This document shows positions 31,382 through 40,310 of a DNA stretch of 64,000 nucleotides, piece after piece (position 1 is the stretch's first letter; each line of letters begins with the position of its first letter). Source of the DNA: Prochlorococcus sp. AG-686-J21 (GTDB lineage Bacteria; Cyanobacteriota; Cyanobacteriia; PCC-6307; Cyanobiaceae). The notes beneath the pieces were generated by a model that saw nothing but the letters and a program-made list of their open reading frames with translations, had not been told where the DNA came from and did no database searches. A program made the position numbers and the translations under genes. Location: assembly GCA_003210285.1 (NCBI GenBank), contig QCVS01000003.1, positions 1-64,000 of the forward strand. Direction: 5' to 3'.

Positions 31382-32047
31382 ATGGCTTATTCAACAAATT
31401 TTTCCATAGAAGAACTTCGTTTTGATAATAATGGATTAATCCCTGCAATAGCGCAAGATTGGCTAGACGGATCCATTCTTATGTTGGCTTGGATGAATAA
31501 AGAATCTTTAAATAAAACACTCGAAACAAGAAATGTACATTACTGGAGTCGATCTAGATCCGAGATATGGAGAAAAGGAGCAACCAGCGGTAGTACCCAA
31601 TTTCTTAAAGAAATTAGATTTGATTGCGATAATGATGCACTTGTTCTTTCAATAGAACAGAATGGCTCAGGGGCATGCCATACAGGTGAAAAAAGTTGTT
31701 TTTTCAATGAAATCGATAGTAATTCAGTTAATAAAACATCAAAGAAAACAAATCCTTTTTCTAATATTTGCTCAGAATTATTTGATACTATTAATGAAAG
31801 ATCAAATAATCCTTTAGAGAAAAGTTATACCAATCATTTGTTAACAAAAGGAAGTAATACTATCTTAAAAAAAATGGGAGAAGAAACTGCTGAATTTATA
31901 ATGGCCTGCAAAGATAATGACAAAAATGAAATCGCAAATGAAGCTTCCGATATAATTTATCATCTTCAAGTAGCATTGCTGCATAAGGGAGTTCAGTGGA
32001 GAGATGTACTAACCATTCTTGAATCAAGAAGAAAAAAAAATAATTAA
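31382..32047 (+). CDS. hisIE: Bifunctional phosphoribosyl-AMP cyclohydrolase / phosphoribosyl-ATP pyrophosphatase
   Basis: Catalyses steps 2 and 3 of histidine synthesis. 221 residues, a HisI-HisE fusion. The N-terminal cyclohydrolase (about 1-115) has VHYWSRSRSEIWRKGATSG and the metal-binding DCDNDALVL and ACHTGEKSC. The C-terminal pyrophosphohydrolase (about 130-215) has KMGEETAEFIMA and NEASDIIYHLQVALL. It is monocistronic as far as spacing shows. Confidence 0.96.
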   Translation: MAYSTNFSIEELRFDNNGLIPAIAQDWLDGSILMLAWMNKESLNKTLETRNVHYWSRSRSEIWRKGATSGSTQFLKEIRFDCDNDALVLSIEQNGSGACHTGEKSCFFNEIDSNSVNKTSKKTNPFSNICSELFDTINERSNNPLEKSYTNHLLTKGSNTILKKMGEETAEFIMACKDNDKNEIANEASDIIYHLQVALLHKGVQWRDVLTILESRRKKNN

Positions 32048-32096
32048 ATATATATATTTGGAAACTATAAATTAAATAAAATTAATCAATAATAAT

Positions 32097-32129
32097 TATT
32101 AATTAAATATTAATTAAATATTAATTAAT
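32097..32129. repeat. AT-only tandem repeat upstream of the sigma factor gene
   Basis: The 11-bp unit TATTAATTAAA occurs twice perfectly and a third time in partial form, in the 148-bp gap between hisIE and the sigma gene, about 67 bp before the GTG start. It is one of the most AT-rich tracts in the window and may bend DNA near the promoter. Confidence 0.8.
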
Positions 32130-32195
32130 TATTACATGTATAGCTTATTAAGAAATTAACTATAAGTTAAATGTACTAAGCAAAAGGTGTAAATC

Positions 32196-33119
32196 GTGAG
32201 TTCATTGAGCGATTTTCTTGGAGAAATAGGTCGTCATCAACTTTTGACACCAGAGAAGGAACTCACCATGGGAAGAAAAGTCCAAGAAATGGTAGTACTT
32301 ATCAATAGATGTCAAACAGCCGGTGGTAAAGGTCCTGATTGTGAATATTCCGAAGAGGAAAAAAAGAAAATAAAAATTGGGGAAAAAGCTAAGAATGAAA
32401 TGATTACAGCAAATCTAAGATTAGTTGTAAATCTTTCAAAAAGATATCAGGGGAAAGGTTTAGAATTGTTAGATTTAATTCAAGAAGGCACTCTTGGTCT
32501 TACGCGAGCTGTAGAGAAATACGACCCCTCAAGAGGGCATAGATTCTCTACTTATGCCTATTGGTGGATAAGACAGGGATTAAATAGAGCACTCTCAACG
32601 CAAAGTAGAACAATAAGAATACCAGTTAACATTAATGAAAAGCTTACTAAATTAAGAGCAGCAAAATCAAAGCTAATGCAACTTAAAGGTTTTGCTCCAA
32701 CTAGCATTGAGTTAGCAAATGAGCTGAAAATTACTAAAGAGGAGATAGATGAACTTCTTTCTTGCGAGTTAAGAAGTATAACAGTTAGTCTTCAAGGTAC
32801 TGTAAAATCTAAGTCCGATCCATCTGAACTTGTTGATATTCTCCCAAGTGATCAAACTCCTCCTATGGAATTAGCAGAACTAGCCGAGAGGACAGCCTCT
32901 GCCTGGACATTATTAGATAAGGCAAATCTAACTGAAAAAGAAAGAAAGATCGTAAGCCTTAGGTTCGGTTTAGATGGTTCAAATGAATGGAGAACTTTAG
33001 CTGAAGTTGCAAGACATATGAGTTGTAGTAGGGAATATTGTAGACAAGTTGTACAAAGAGCCTTGAGAAAGCTTAGGAAAGCAGGAATCCAAAATGGACT
33101 AGTTGATAGTGTTAGCTAA
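32196..33119 (+). CDS. Group 2 RpoD-family RNA polymerase sigma factor
   Basis: 307 residues. Region 1.2 (LGEIGRHQLLTPEKE), region 2 (ANLRLVVNLSKRYQGKGLELLDLIQEGTLGL and STYAYWWIRQGLNRAL), region 3 and a region 4 helix-turn-helix (TLAEVARHMSCSREYCRQVVQRAL) are all present. The short N-terminus lacking region 1.1, and a diverged region 4, place it among the non-essential group 2 sigmas rather than the principal one. It starts with GTG at 32196, preceded by AGGTG. It is probably cotranscribed with the DUF1232 gene 28 bp downstream. Confidence 0.92.
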   Translation: MSSLSDFLGEIGRHQLLTPEKELTMGRKVQEMVVLINRCQTAGGKGPDCEYSEEEKKKIKIGEKAKNEMITANLRLVVNLSKRYQGKGLELLDLIQEGTLGLTRAVEKYDPSRGHRFSTYAYWWIRQGLNRALSTQSRTIRIPVNINEKLTKLRAAKSKLMQLKGFAPTSIELANELKITKEEIDELLSCELRSITVSLQGTVKSKSDPSELVDILPSDQTPPMELAELAERTASAWTLLDKANLTEKERKIVSLRFGLDGSNEWRTLAEVARHMSCSREYCRQVVQRALRKLRKAGIQNGLVDSVS

Positions 33120-33147
33120 AAATCATTAATTAATTAAATTAAAAATT

Positions 33148-33522
33148 ATGAATGATAGTTATTACAAAAAAAAAGAAAAGATCTATGATGCAGAGGTTTT
33201 AGAAAGTTCATCAATAGATGAAAATATCGTTATAAAAATCTTAATAAGAGCTGGTAGAACTATTGCAAAACCAGCTTTAGAAGTTCTAGAAATGGCCCTC
33301 GATCCTTTTACTCCAACACAAGTAAGAGTTTCCTTAATGGCCGCGCTTGCTTATTTAATAATGCCATTTGATCTATTCCCTGACTTTATGCCTTTAGTAG
33401 GTTACAGTGATGACTTTGTTGCTCTCACTGCAGTTTTAAGTATATGGAGTAGATATATGACTCCTGCGATAAGAGAAAGAGCAGAAAGGAAACTCAATAA
33501 ATTGTTCCCTTTTGTTAAATGA
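33148..33522 (+). CDS. YkvA-like DUF1232 membrane-associated protein
   Basis: 124 residues. The DUF1232 core is seen at about 60-100: LMAALAYLIMPFDLFPDFMPLVGYSDDFVAL, with the typical PxDLxPD motif and one hydrophobic helix. The function of the family is unknown. The stop overlaps the start of the next gene (ATGA), so translation is coupled; the sigma factor lies just upstream. Confidence 0.85.
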   Translation: MNDSYYKKKEKIYDAEVLESSSIDENIVIKILIRAGRTIAKPALEVLEMALDPFTPTQVRVSLMAALAYLIMPFDLFPDFMPLVGYSDDFVALTAVLSIWSRYMTPAIRERAERKLNKLFPFVK

Positions 33523-33839
33523 GTAAACTATCACCGGGAGAAGAAAAAGAACTTATATCTTTTATTAAAGATTGGTTAAAATCCCATGGATATACACAAA
33601 AAGATCTAGCTAATGAATTAAATCTCAAATCAAGCCGAACCTCCGAAATTACCCAAAAAGTTAAAGAATTTTATAAAAAAGGTGGAATTTTCAATATCGT
33701 TAAAAATCTCATAAAGATAGAACAAAATTGGCTAAATAATATTAAAGCAAATTCTCAAGAAATAAACGTAGCCCATCCGTACAATCAATTAGATATCGAC
33801 TCCTTAGTAAACCAAATAAAAAAAGACAGTCGTAAATAA
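33519..33839 (+). CDS. Small protein with a helix-turn-helix-like N-terminus
   Basis: 106 residues, no membrane segment. Residues about 10-50 (DWLKSHGYTQKDLANELNLKSSRTSEITQKV) follow the XRE-type helix-turn-helix pattern: a TQKDLA helix, then a recognition-like helix. The rest is Lys/Asn-rich. It overlaps the DUF1232 gene by 4 bp and lies in the same run as the sigma factor, so it may be a linked regulator; this is inference. Confidence 0.68.
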   Translation: MSKLSPGEEKELISFIKDWLKSHGYTQKDLANELNLKSSRTSEITQKVKEFYKKGGIFNIVKNLIKIEQNWLNNIKANSQEINVAHPYNQLDIDSLVNQIKKDSRK

Positions 33840-34056
33840 AATATTTAAATCAAGCTATTTATTTTATTAAAAACTTACTTACTTACTTACCTATATTTAA
33901 AAATATATTAGATTCATATTTATTGAAAATTCAATTATTTCTATATAATTTTTTCCAATAAATAAAACACTTTTTTTTACAATTTAAAAATTAATTACCT
34001 TCCTAATAAATAAAATTAGCTAAAAGATTATCGCTTTTAAAATAATACTAACTTTA
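33840..34056. other. AT-rich convergent intergenic region with an ACTT microsatellite
   Basis: 217 bp between two convergent genes. It holds four ACTT units at 33873-33890 and a weak hairpin (TAAAAG/CTTTTA) at 34021-34039. I see no open frame with coding character and no recognisable RNA gene. Confidence 0.5.
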
Positions 34057-34329
34057 TTAAAATGCCTGGATCCATGGATAAATATCAAACTCAATCCATA
34101 TACCTTCTTGCCAATAAATATCTTTCTCAATTAATTCTTTTAATTCATTTTCATTTTTAGCATTAAAAATAGCAAATAAATATTTTGTACATTTAGTAGG
34201 TCCTAAAGTAATTAAAATATTTTTATCTTTTAAATCTCCAAGTCTATCAAGATGATTTTTACGAAATGGTTCCCTTTTGTTAACTGCATCGTCACAATAC
34301 TTCCCAAATACTATAAATTTTTCCATCAT
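34057..34329 (-). CDS. YciI-like (YCII-related) protein
   Basis: 90 residues. The order KFIVFGKYCDDAVNKREPFRKNHLDRL, then a LITLGPTK strand and FAIFNA, fits the small ferredoxin-like YCII family, with its conserved histidine in the HLDRL helix. Known members include dehydrochlorinase-like enzymes, but most have no assigned reaction. Two adjacent ATGs (34329 and 34326) are possible starts. It is divergent from the AbrB-type gene across 96 bp. Confidence 0.78.
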   Translation of the reverse strand: MMEKFIVFGKYCDDAVNKREPFRKNHLDRLGDLKDKNILITLGPTKCTKYLFAIFNAKNENELKELIEKDIYWQEGIWIEFDIYPWIQAF

Positions 34330-34389
34330 TAAAAAATAACTTATTGAATTAATATATAATTAATAATTGCACAAATTACACACTAATTG

Positions 34390-34398
34390 CTATGTTAA
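34390..34398 (+). promoter_or_regulatory. Extended -10-like element before cyAbrB
   Basis: TGCTATGTT fits an extended -10 (TGnTATnnT), 27 bp before the ATG. No convincing -35 is present, common for such promoters. Confidence 0.35.
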
Positions 34399-34425
34399 TT
34401 AAGAATAACTTTTTATTAATTTATT

Positions 34426-34785
34426 ATGCTAAGTGGTAGCGATCTCCTTGCTAAAGTTAAAGAACTTGGTGATGTTAGCAAGTCAGATCTTGTACGTGCA
34501 TGTGGATATGTTTCCACAAAAAAAAATGGAAGCGAACGTTTAAATTTCACTGCTTTCTATGAAGCACTTCTTGAAGCAAAGGGCGTTAACCTCGGAGATA
34601 CTGGAGTTGCGGGTATTGGTAAGGGTGGCAGAAAATTAAGTTACGTAGCGACAGTCCAAGGCAATGGTAATCTTTTGATTGGGAAAGCATATACAGCACT
34701 TTTAGACTTAAAAGCAGGCGATGAGTTTGAAATAAAACTAGGGAGAAAACAAATAAGATTATTACCCACGGAAGAATCAGCATAA
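34426..34785 (+). CDS. cyAbrB family transcriptional regulator
   Basis: 119 residues, the size of cyanobacterial AbrB-like proteins, which act in carbon/nitrogen balance and are global DNA binders. An N-terminal helical part (LLAKVKELGDVSKSDLVRACGY) precedes the AbrB-type beta domain at the C-terminus (GNLLIGKAYTALLDLKAGDEFEIKLGRKQIRLL), the reverse placement typical of cyAbrB. It is monocistronic, with a clear terminator 27 bp after the stop. Target genes are not indicated. Confidence 0.9.
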   Translation: MLSGSDLLAKVKELGDVSKSDLVRACGYVSTKKNGSERLNFTAFYEALLEAKGVNLGDTGVAGIGKGGRKLSYVATVQGNGNLLIGKAYTALLDLKAGDEFEIKLGRKQIRLLPTEESA

Positions 34786-34811
34786 AACATTATTTTTAAA
34801 TATTAAGAACT

Positions 34812-34838
34812 AAACCCCTTTTCATCTAGGGGTTTTTT
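34812..34838 (+). terminator. Rho-independent terminator after cyAbrB
   Basis: A perfect 8-bp stem AAACCCCT/AGGGGTTT (34812-34819 with 34828-34835), an 8-base loop, and T residues continuing to 34838. It is the strongest classic terminator I found on the plus strand. Confidence 0.9.
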
Positions 34839-34877
34839 AATGAAATTGACTTACAAAATTAGTTTTTAAAATTACAT

Positions 34878-35717
34878 CTATTGATCAGCAGCTTTACGCA
34901 TTTCTTCACAAAATTTACCAATTTGATTTATAACTTCCTTTTCATTACTATTAGATATTCTTTTAACAAATGCACTTCCAATAATTACTCCATCTGCCCC
35001 CCATTTACGCATTTTATTAACATGTCCAGGGGAAGATATTCCGAAACCAACCGCGACAGGATTTATGCTTATTTCCTTTAATTTAGTAATAAGATTTTCT
35101 ACTCTATTTTCCATTGTGTTTCTCTCCCCTGTTACTCCTGTCACGCTTACTAAATATGTAAAACCTTTTGTATTGTTAGATATCAATTTCATTCTTTCAT
35201 AGGGAGTAGTAGGAGCAACTAATAATATCAAGTCTATAGAATAAGAGCTAATTATTTCTGAAAATTTATTTGCTTCTTCCAAGGGAAGATCGGGAATTAT
35301 TAATCCCGAGACTCCAACTTTAGATACCAATTCACAAAAATTCTCAAGTCCAAAATTTAATATAGGATTAAAATAAGTGAAAAGTATTATTGGAATATGC
35401 AACTTATCTTTGAGAGACTCTAATAATTGAACAACCTTTTTCAATGTAGTTCCTGACTTTAATGCTCTAGATGCTGATAATTGAATGATTGGGCCATCAG
35501 CAAGAGGGTCGCTATAAGGGATTCCCAATTCAATAAAATCAGCACCCTTTTCTTGCAACTTTAATAAAATCTCGGATGTAGTTTCAATATTAGGATCTCC
35601 TGCCATAATGAAAGGCATCAATGCTAGTTTATTGACTTTCTTTAGTTCCAAAAACTTCTTATTAATTTTTGATAAAGTTTCATTTTTAGGAATTTGCGTT
35701 TTCTTGTTTTCTTTCAT
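34878..35717 (-). CDS. trpA: Tryptophan synthase alpha chain
   Basis: Cleaves indole-3-glycerol phosphate; indole passes to the beta subunit. 279 residues, TIM barrel. Catalytic Glu63 and Asp74 lie in FIELGIPYSDPLADGP, 11 residues apart as in the Salmonella enzyme (Glu49/Asp60). The C-terminal phosphate site is in VAVGFGIS and GVIIGSAFV. It is third in an ndhL-DUF3007-trpA run. Confidence 0.97.
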   Translation of the reverse strand: MKENKKTQIPKNETLSKINKKFLELKKVNKLALMPFIMAGDPNIETTSEILLKLQEKGADFIELGIPYSDPLADGPIIQLSASRALKSGTTLKKVVQLLESLKDKLHIPIILFTYFNPILNFGLENFCELVSKVGVSGLIIPDLPLEEANKFSEIISSYSIDLILLVAPTTPYERMKLISNNTKGFTYLVSVTGVTGERNTMENRVENLITKLKEISINPVAVGFGISSPGHVNKMRKWGADGVIIGSAFVKRISNSNEKEVINQIGKFCEEMRKAADQ

Positions 35718-35755
35718 GAATTTTCGAGATTTTTATTTGATAATTCTTAAGGAGT

Positions 35756-36076
35756 TTATGGATTCTTTTCTAAATCTTCCATTAGTTTTTCCTGTTCTTC
35801 TTTTGATAATAAGTTAAATTTAGTTTCTAGTTTATCATTCACAATTTTTTCATACTCTTTTCTATAACGCTTCCTTTGTTCCATAAAAGTCATTTTTCCA
35901 TTTAAAACTCTAAGAACATAAGATGAAACCCAAGTTATGACAATCACAATCAAGATAAAGTTTGAGATAGTACTAGCTGTAAAGTTATCTATACCTAATT
36001 GTGGCACTAATTTATAACTTAATAGTCCTAATAATGAGATTAATAAACCTATTTGTACAACCTTACCTTTAGTCAA
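35756..36076 (-). CDS. DUF3007 family membrane protein
   Basis: 106 residues with two N-terminal helices (about 7-25 and 36-56) and a charged C-terminal tail ending LMEDLEKNP. The sequence after the second helix (SSYVLRVLNGKMTFMEQRKRY) matches DUF3007, a cyanobacterial and plant family of unknown function. It lies 4 bp after ndhL and 38 bp before trpA. Confidence 0.8.
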   Translation of the reverse strand: MTKGKVVQIGLLISLLGLLSYKLVPQLGIDNFTASTISNFILIVIVITWVSSYVLRVLNGKMTFMEQRKRYRKEYEKIVNDKLETKFNLLSKEEQEKLMEDLEKNP

Positions 36077-36080
36077 TTAT

Positions 36081-36314
36081 TTAACCTTTGCTATCTCCTC
36101 TTAATCTGAGATTTAAAAATGGAGAAAATAAAATTAAACCCGGGAAAAAGAGAAATACTAAGCCATAAACTATTAATCTTTCAAATTTACCCATAACATT
36201 CCATCTATTATTCATCCAGTAAAAAAGTATTAACGGAATAATAAATAAATAAATAGAAATAATTCCAACGTAAGCAACTAAGGTAGCAAATGAATTATTA
36301 AAAATGCTTTCCAT
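36081..36314 (-). CDS. ndhL: NAD(P)H-quinone oxidoreductase subunit L (NdhL)
   Basis: Small membrane subunit of the NDH-1 complex, 77 residues with two transmembrane helices (about 11-33 and 45-67). The sequence around [24 protein letters not shown] is characteristic of NdhL (formerly IctA). It heads the ndhL-DUF3007-trpA cluster. A second NDH-1 subunit, ndhD, lies 24 kb away. Confidence 0.88.
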   Translation of the reverse strand: MESIFNNSFATLVAYVGIISIYLFIIPLILFYWMNNRWNVMGKFERLIVYGLVFLFFPGLILFSPFLNLRLRGDSKG

Positions 36315-36660
36315 TTAAATTTATGGTTTATTTAGTTAAAACATAACAACTATTAAAAGTTATCGTAAGAACTAAAAATAAATAGTTTAAGAATGGGAGT
36401 GGGGGGACTTGAACCCCCACGAGCTAAAGCGCTCGACGGATTTTAAGTCCGGCGCGTCTACCAATTCCGCCACACTCCCAAAAGGAATTTGCGCTATCCA
36501 ATCGTAGCCGAAAGTATCTCAATTAAACAAGAAAAATGCGAATATTTACATTTTCTCTGAATCTTGAGATGAGATTTTATCTTTCAATCATTAAATTAAT
36601 CATTATATGGAAAGATATCACACTCATATTTTTCTGTTGTTAATACAATTTCTTTATTTT
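36315..36660. other. Protein-free region around tRNA-Leu
   Basis: 346 bp without a protein gene. It contains the tRNA above. The remainder, including 181 bp between the tRNA and the end of pyrC, shows no RNA gene, coding frame or strong hairpin that I can support. Promoters for the tRNA and for ndhL are presumably here. Confidence 0.5.
36394..36479 (-). tRNA. trnL-UAA: tRNA-Leu (UAA), intronless
   Basis: 86 nt with a 7-bp acceptor stem (GGGAGTG/CACTCCC), D-arm GGCGGAATTGGTAGACG, anticodon stem-loop CGGACTTAAAATCCG with anticodon UAA, a long class II variable arm (CGAGCGCTTTAGCTCG), and T-arm GGGGGTTCAAGTCCCCC. The discriminator is A. CCA is not encoded: the bases after the A at 36394 are TT. 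The group I intron found in this tRNA in many cyanobacteria is absent. Confidence 0.97.
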
Positions 36661-37710
36661 TTATTTAACTACTCCCTCTACTCGCCAAGTTAAAGTTTCA
36701 CCTCCATGAAATGGTTTTATTTGTCCAACTACCTTATTTTTCTCAATTAATTCAATAAATTCTGGAATTTCATTTGAACTGGATACCAATCTTATTTTTT
36801 CGTTATTAATAGGTAAATTATAAAAACTAGGCCCATTTAAGCTGGCAAATTTTTCGAATTGATTTAGCGCATTTTCCTCCTCAAAAACTTTTAAATAGCT
36901 TTCTATTGCTACTGGAGAATTAAAAATGCCAGCACATCCACAAAAAGCTTTCCACTGTCTTAGGTGAGGTGCAGAATCTGTACCTAAGAAAAAACATTCT
37001 TTTCCACTAGTAGCAGCTTTCCTTAAAGCAATTCTATTATTTTCTCTCTTTGCAACTGGTAAACAGTAAAAGTCACTATTTAAACCTCCAAAGAACATTG
37101 CATTCCTATTTATGTGTAAATGATGTGGAGTGATAGTAGCTCCTAAGTTATTCCTCTGAACAAAATCAACGGCATGAGATGTAGTTATATGCTCTAAAAC
37201 AATCTTTAATTTTGGAAATTTTTGTATTAAAGGTGAAAGTTCTTTATCTATAAAAACTTCTTCCCTATCAAAAATATCTACTTCAGGGTCAGTTACTTCT
37301 CCATGAATTAAAAGTGGCATTCCAAGTTCTTGCATAACTTCAAATATTTCATAAAGATTTTCTATTTTTTTAACTCCATGTCTGGAGTTTGTTGTTGCAT
37401 TAGCAGGGTACAATTTAGCAGCAAAGAAAACTTTATTATTAAAGCCTTTTACTAATTCATGTTTTATTGTCTCGTCCGTTAGATATATCGTCATTAATGG
37501 CTCAAACTTAGAATTATCAGACAATGCTTCAGATATAGCATTCTTATAAGAAATACATTTTTCTATGGATGTTATTGGATCTTTGGTGTTTGGCATCACA
37601 ATGGCCCTACCAAAATATTCAGATGTAAACCTAATAATATTTTTTAAAACAATGCCTTCCCTTAAATGTAAATGCCAATCATCCGGTTTTGATATAGTTA
37701 ATTCTTTCAA
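36661..37710 (-). CDS. pyrC: Dihydroorotase (class II)
   Basis: Third step of pyrimidine synthesis. 349 residues, PyrC/class II size. The zinc-binding HLHLREG is at the N-terminus and the carboxylated lysine lies in FFAAKLYPANATTNS. The metal histidines are in LLIHGEVTDPEVD and LEHITT, and the catalytic aspartate is in FLGTDSAPH. It is monocistronic, divergent from the antiporter gene across 107 bp. Confidence 0.96.
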   Translation of the reverse strand: MKELTISKPDDWHLHLREGIVLKNIIRFTSEYFGRAIVMPNTKDPITSIEKCISYKNAISEALSDNSKFEPLMTIYLTDETIKHELVKGFNNKVFFAAKLYPANATTNSRHGVKKIENLYEIFEVMQELGMPLLIHGEVTDPEVDIFDREEVFIDKELSPLIQKFPKLKIVLEHITTSHAVDFVQRNNLGATITPHHLHINRNAMFFGGLNSDFYCLPVAKRENNRIALRKAATSGKECFFLGTDSAPHLRQWKAFCGCAGIFNSPVAIESYLKVFEEENALNQFEKFASLNGPSFYNLPINNEKIRLVSSSNEIPEFIELIEKNKVVGQIKPFHGGETLTWRVEGVVK

Positions 37711-37817
37711 AATTTTAATTATTTAATTTATCTTAACAGCAAATAAAAATTGACAATAGTTTTAAGATAGTTATTGAATAAATTAAAGATATAATCATCT
37801 AAATAAGTCTTTTAAAT

Positions 37818-38894
37818 ATGAGTGAATTTATATTGCCAATAATAGAGATCATAATTGGAACAATATTACTTTTTGCAGGTGGAGAATTATTCATTCAAGG
37901 GGCAATTTATTTATCGTTAATTTTAGGGATACCTCAAATAGTAATAGGATTGACTATTGTTTCCTTAGGTACAAGTTCTCCTGAATTATTAGTAAGTTTA
38001 AATTCAATCTTTAAGGGGAGTGACTCTCTCGCAGCAAGCAATGTAATAGGAAGCAATATTTTTAATGTTCTTGTTGTCTTAGGAATAAGCTCATTAATAA
38101 CCCCTTTAAAAGTAAAAAGTAGAATTGTCCGAAGAGATGTACCTCTTTTAATAGCTATTTCATGTGCCGTCTGGGCAATGTCTTCAACTGGTCTTTTAAC
38201 TTGGCAAGCAGGAATTTTTCTAATATTTTGTTTAACTTTAAATACAATTTGGGAAATAAATACTATCAAGGAAAATGAGGAGGATACTAAAAAAGCTGAG
38301 CCAGAGATAGAAGAATCTCCTAGCATTGAGCGAGGTAAATTTAATATGATATTGAAATTAATATCTGGAATTTTTCTTCTAAGCTTCGGTTCAAATATTT
38401 TAGTAAATGGTTCTCAATCCTTAGCGACTCTATTAGGCGTAAATGAAATTATTATTGGTTTAACTATAGTTGCCACAGGAACGTCTCTGCCCGAACTTAT
38501 TACTTCAATAATTGCAGCATTGAAAGGTAAAACAGATCTTGCGATTGGTAATGTTATTGGAAGCAATTTGCTTAATCAGCTTCTTATTCTTGGAAGTTGC
38601 AGTATTTTTTCTGGATTAAAAGGTTTTACAATTGATCAAAGCCTAATAAAAGTAGACTTGCCATTTATGGTTTTAACTACTTTTGCCTGCCTCCCAATCT
38701 TTTGGACCAAGGGTAAAATTACTAGAACAGAAGGCTTCTTACTTTTAAATATGTATATTTTCTACATCATTGATAAGATATTGTTCTTAAACGGATTTAG
38801 TAATCTTTATGAATTGAGAGTATGTATTTTTGTTTATTTTGCATTTTTCACAGTATTTCTTTTTGCCCAAGAAAGGCTCAAAATATCTAGATGA
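37818..38894 (+). CDS. Ca2+/cation antiporter of the CaCA (YrbG-like) family
   Basis: 358 residues, about 10-11 transmembrane helices. The two inverted alpha repeats of the family are plain: IVSLGTSSPELLVSL with SNVIGSNIFNVL, and IVATGTSLPELITS with GNVIGSNLLNQL. The paired glutamates in (G)TSxPEL bind the cation. It probably exports Ca2+ in exchange for Na+ or H+. Its stop lies 4 bp from the stop of the convergent gor gene. Confidence 0.9.
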   Translation: MSEFILPIIEIIIGTILLFAGGELFIQGAIYLSLILGIPQIVIGLTIVSLGTSSPELLVSLNSIFKGSDSLAASNVIGSNIFNVLVVLGISSLITPLKVKSRIVRRDVPLLIAISCAVWAMSSTGLLTWQAGIFLIFCLTLNTIWEINTIKENEEDTKKAEPEIEESPSIERGKFNMILKLISGIFLLSFGSNILVNGSQSLATLLGVNEIIIGLTIVATGTSLPELITSIIAALKGKTDLAIGNVIGSNLLNQLLILGSCSIFSGLKGFTIDQSLIKVDLPFMVLTTFACLPIFWTKGKITRTEGFLLLNMYIFYIIDKILFLNGFSNLYELRVCIFVYFAFFTVFLFAQERLKISR

Positions 38895-38898
38895 TAAT

Positions 38899-40263
38899 TT
38901 ATCCATACATAGTTACAAATTCCTCTGAAATAGTTGGATGCAAAGCCATGGTAGTATCAAAATCCTTTTTAGTAATCCCTGCATTTAAAGATATTGAAAC
39001 CATTTGTATAATTTCAGAAGCTGTTTCTCCAAACATATGGCAGCCTAGGATCTTATCATTTTTTTTGTTGACCACAAGTTTTAACATACACTTAGATTTA
39101 TTTTTTTTAAAGGTATTAGACATAGGAGTAAAATCACATTTGAAAACTTGTACATTTGCTTCCGAATAAATTTCTTTAGCCTTTTCCTCACTAAGTCCAA
39201 CTGTTGAAATTTCTGGGATAGTAAATACTGCCTTAGGAATATTCTCATAATTAACTTTTCTTTTAAGATCACCGAAATAATTATCTGCAAAAACTCTCCC
39301 TTGTTCAATAGCAACTGGCGTTAAATTTGGTTTTTTAATTATATCTCCAATAGCAAATATATTGGAATTACTTGTCTGATTAAGTTCATTAACTTCTAAA
39401 TATATTCCATCCATTTTTAGATTTAAAGTATCTAAATGTAATCTTCTGAGAGCAGGCTCTCTTCCTGTTGCAACAAGTATATTATTGGTTAATAATTTAC
39501 TTCCTGATTCTAAAGTCGACTCTAGGTCATCATTTATTTTTTTTATGGACTTCAACTGACTTTTGAATTTTAAATTTATACCTAATGAAGTCATTGATTT
39601 TTCTAAACATTCTGACAAGTCTTTGTCAAAGCCATTTAATAAGTTATTACCTCTAATTAATTGAGTGACTTCAGTGCCTAAGTTTTTAAAAATTGAAGCA
39701 AATTCACAGGCAATATAACCTCCACCAACTATTAACAATTTCTTAGGAAAAATTTTTAATTCAAAAATATCATCGCTACTCCATGTTAAATCTGTTCCCG
39801 GAATATTTAATTTTTTTGGTTTACCACCAACTGAAATAAGAATATTTTTAGCACTTAATTTTCTTAAAATATTTTTTGTATTAGGACAAACTACTTCTAT
39901 TGTATTTTGATTTAAAAATCTTCCTAGGCCCTCAAAAACTTTAACGTTTAATTTTTTTAAAGAATTTGAATGTAAGATACTTAATCTAGAAACTTCTTCT
40001 CTAACATTATTTAGCAATATATTAGATTTAAAAGTTATTTCTTTGCTTGTTAATCCATACCCTTCTGAAGAAACCATATTTCTTCTATTATTGGCAGCAT
40101 AAACCATCAGTTTTTTTGGCACACAACCTCGAATAACGCAAGTCCCACCTATTTTGTTTACTTCTATTATTGCAACTTTGGCGCCATAACTCGCAGCTCG
40201 TTTTGCAGCAGCCAATCCTCCCGAACCAGCACCGACAACAATTAAGTCAAATTCAAATTCCAA
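38899..40263 (-). CDS. gor: Glutathione reductase
   Basis: FAD/NADPH disulfide oxidoreductase that regenerates reduced glutathione. 454 residues. FAD-binding GAGSGGLAAA is at 11-20, redox cysteines 42 and 47 are in GGTCVIRGCVPKKLM, and a second NADPH-binding GGGYIACEFA follows. The C-terminal active-site histidine is in TMALHPTISEE. It is divergent from the GST gene with only 47 bp between starts, suggesting shared control of a glutathione module. Confidence 0.93.
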   Translation of the reverse strand: MEFEFDLIVVGAGSGGLAAAKRAASYGAKVAIIEVNKIGGTCVIRGCVPKKLMVYAANNRRNMVSSEGYGLTSKEITFKSNILLNNVREEVSRLSILHSNSLKKLNVKVFEGLGRFLNQNTIEVVCPNTKNILRKLSAKNILISVGGKPKKLNIPGTDLTWSSDDIFELKIFPKKLLIVGGGYIACEFASIFKNLGTEVTQLIRGNNLLNGFDKDLSECLEKSMTSLGINLKFKSQLKSIKKINDDLESTLESGSKLLTNNILVATGREPALRRLHLDTLNLKMDGIYLEVNELNQTSNSNIFAIGDIIKKPNLTPVAIEQGRVFADNYFGDLKRKVNYENIPKAVFTIPEISTVGLSEEKAKEIYSEANVQVFKCDFTPMSNTFKKNKSKCMLKLVVNKKNDKILGCHMFGETASEIIQMVSISLNAGITKKDFDTTMALHPTISEEFVTMYG

Positions 40264-40310
40264 AACCTTTTAAATCATTTATTATATCGTAAAAATCTTA
40301 ATTTCAATAA

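Noticed and set aside
33873-33890. ACTT microsatellite as an attachment site or CRISPR repeat
   Set aside because: Only four 4-bp units, no spacers, no integrase or tRNA end nearby.
36394-36479. Group I intron in tRNA-Leu(UAA)
   Set aside because: The anticodon stem-loop is contiguous, so this copy has no intron.
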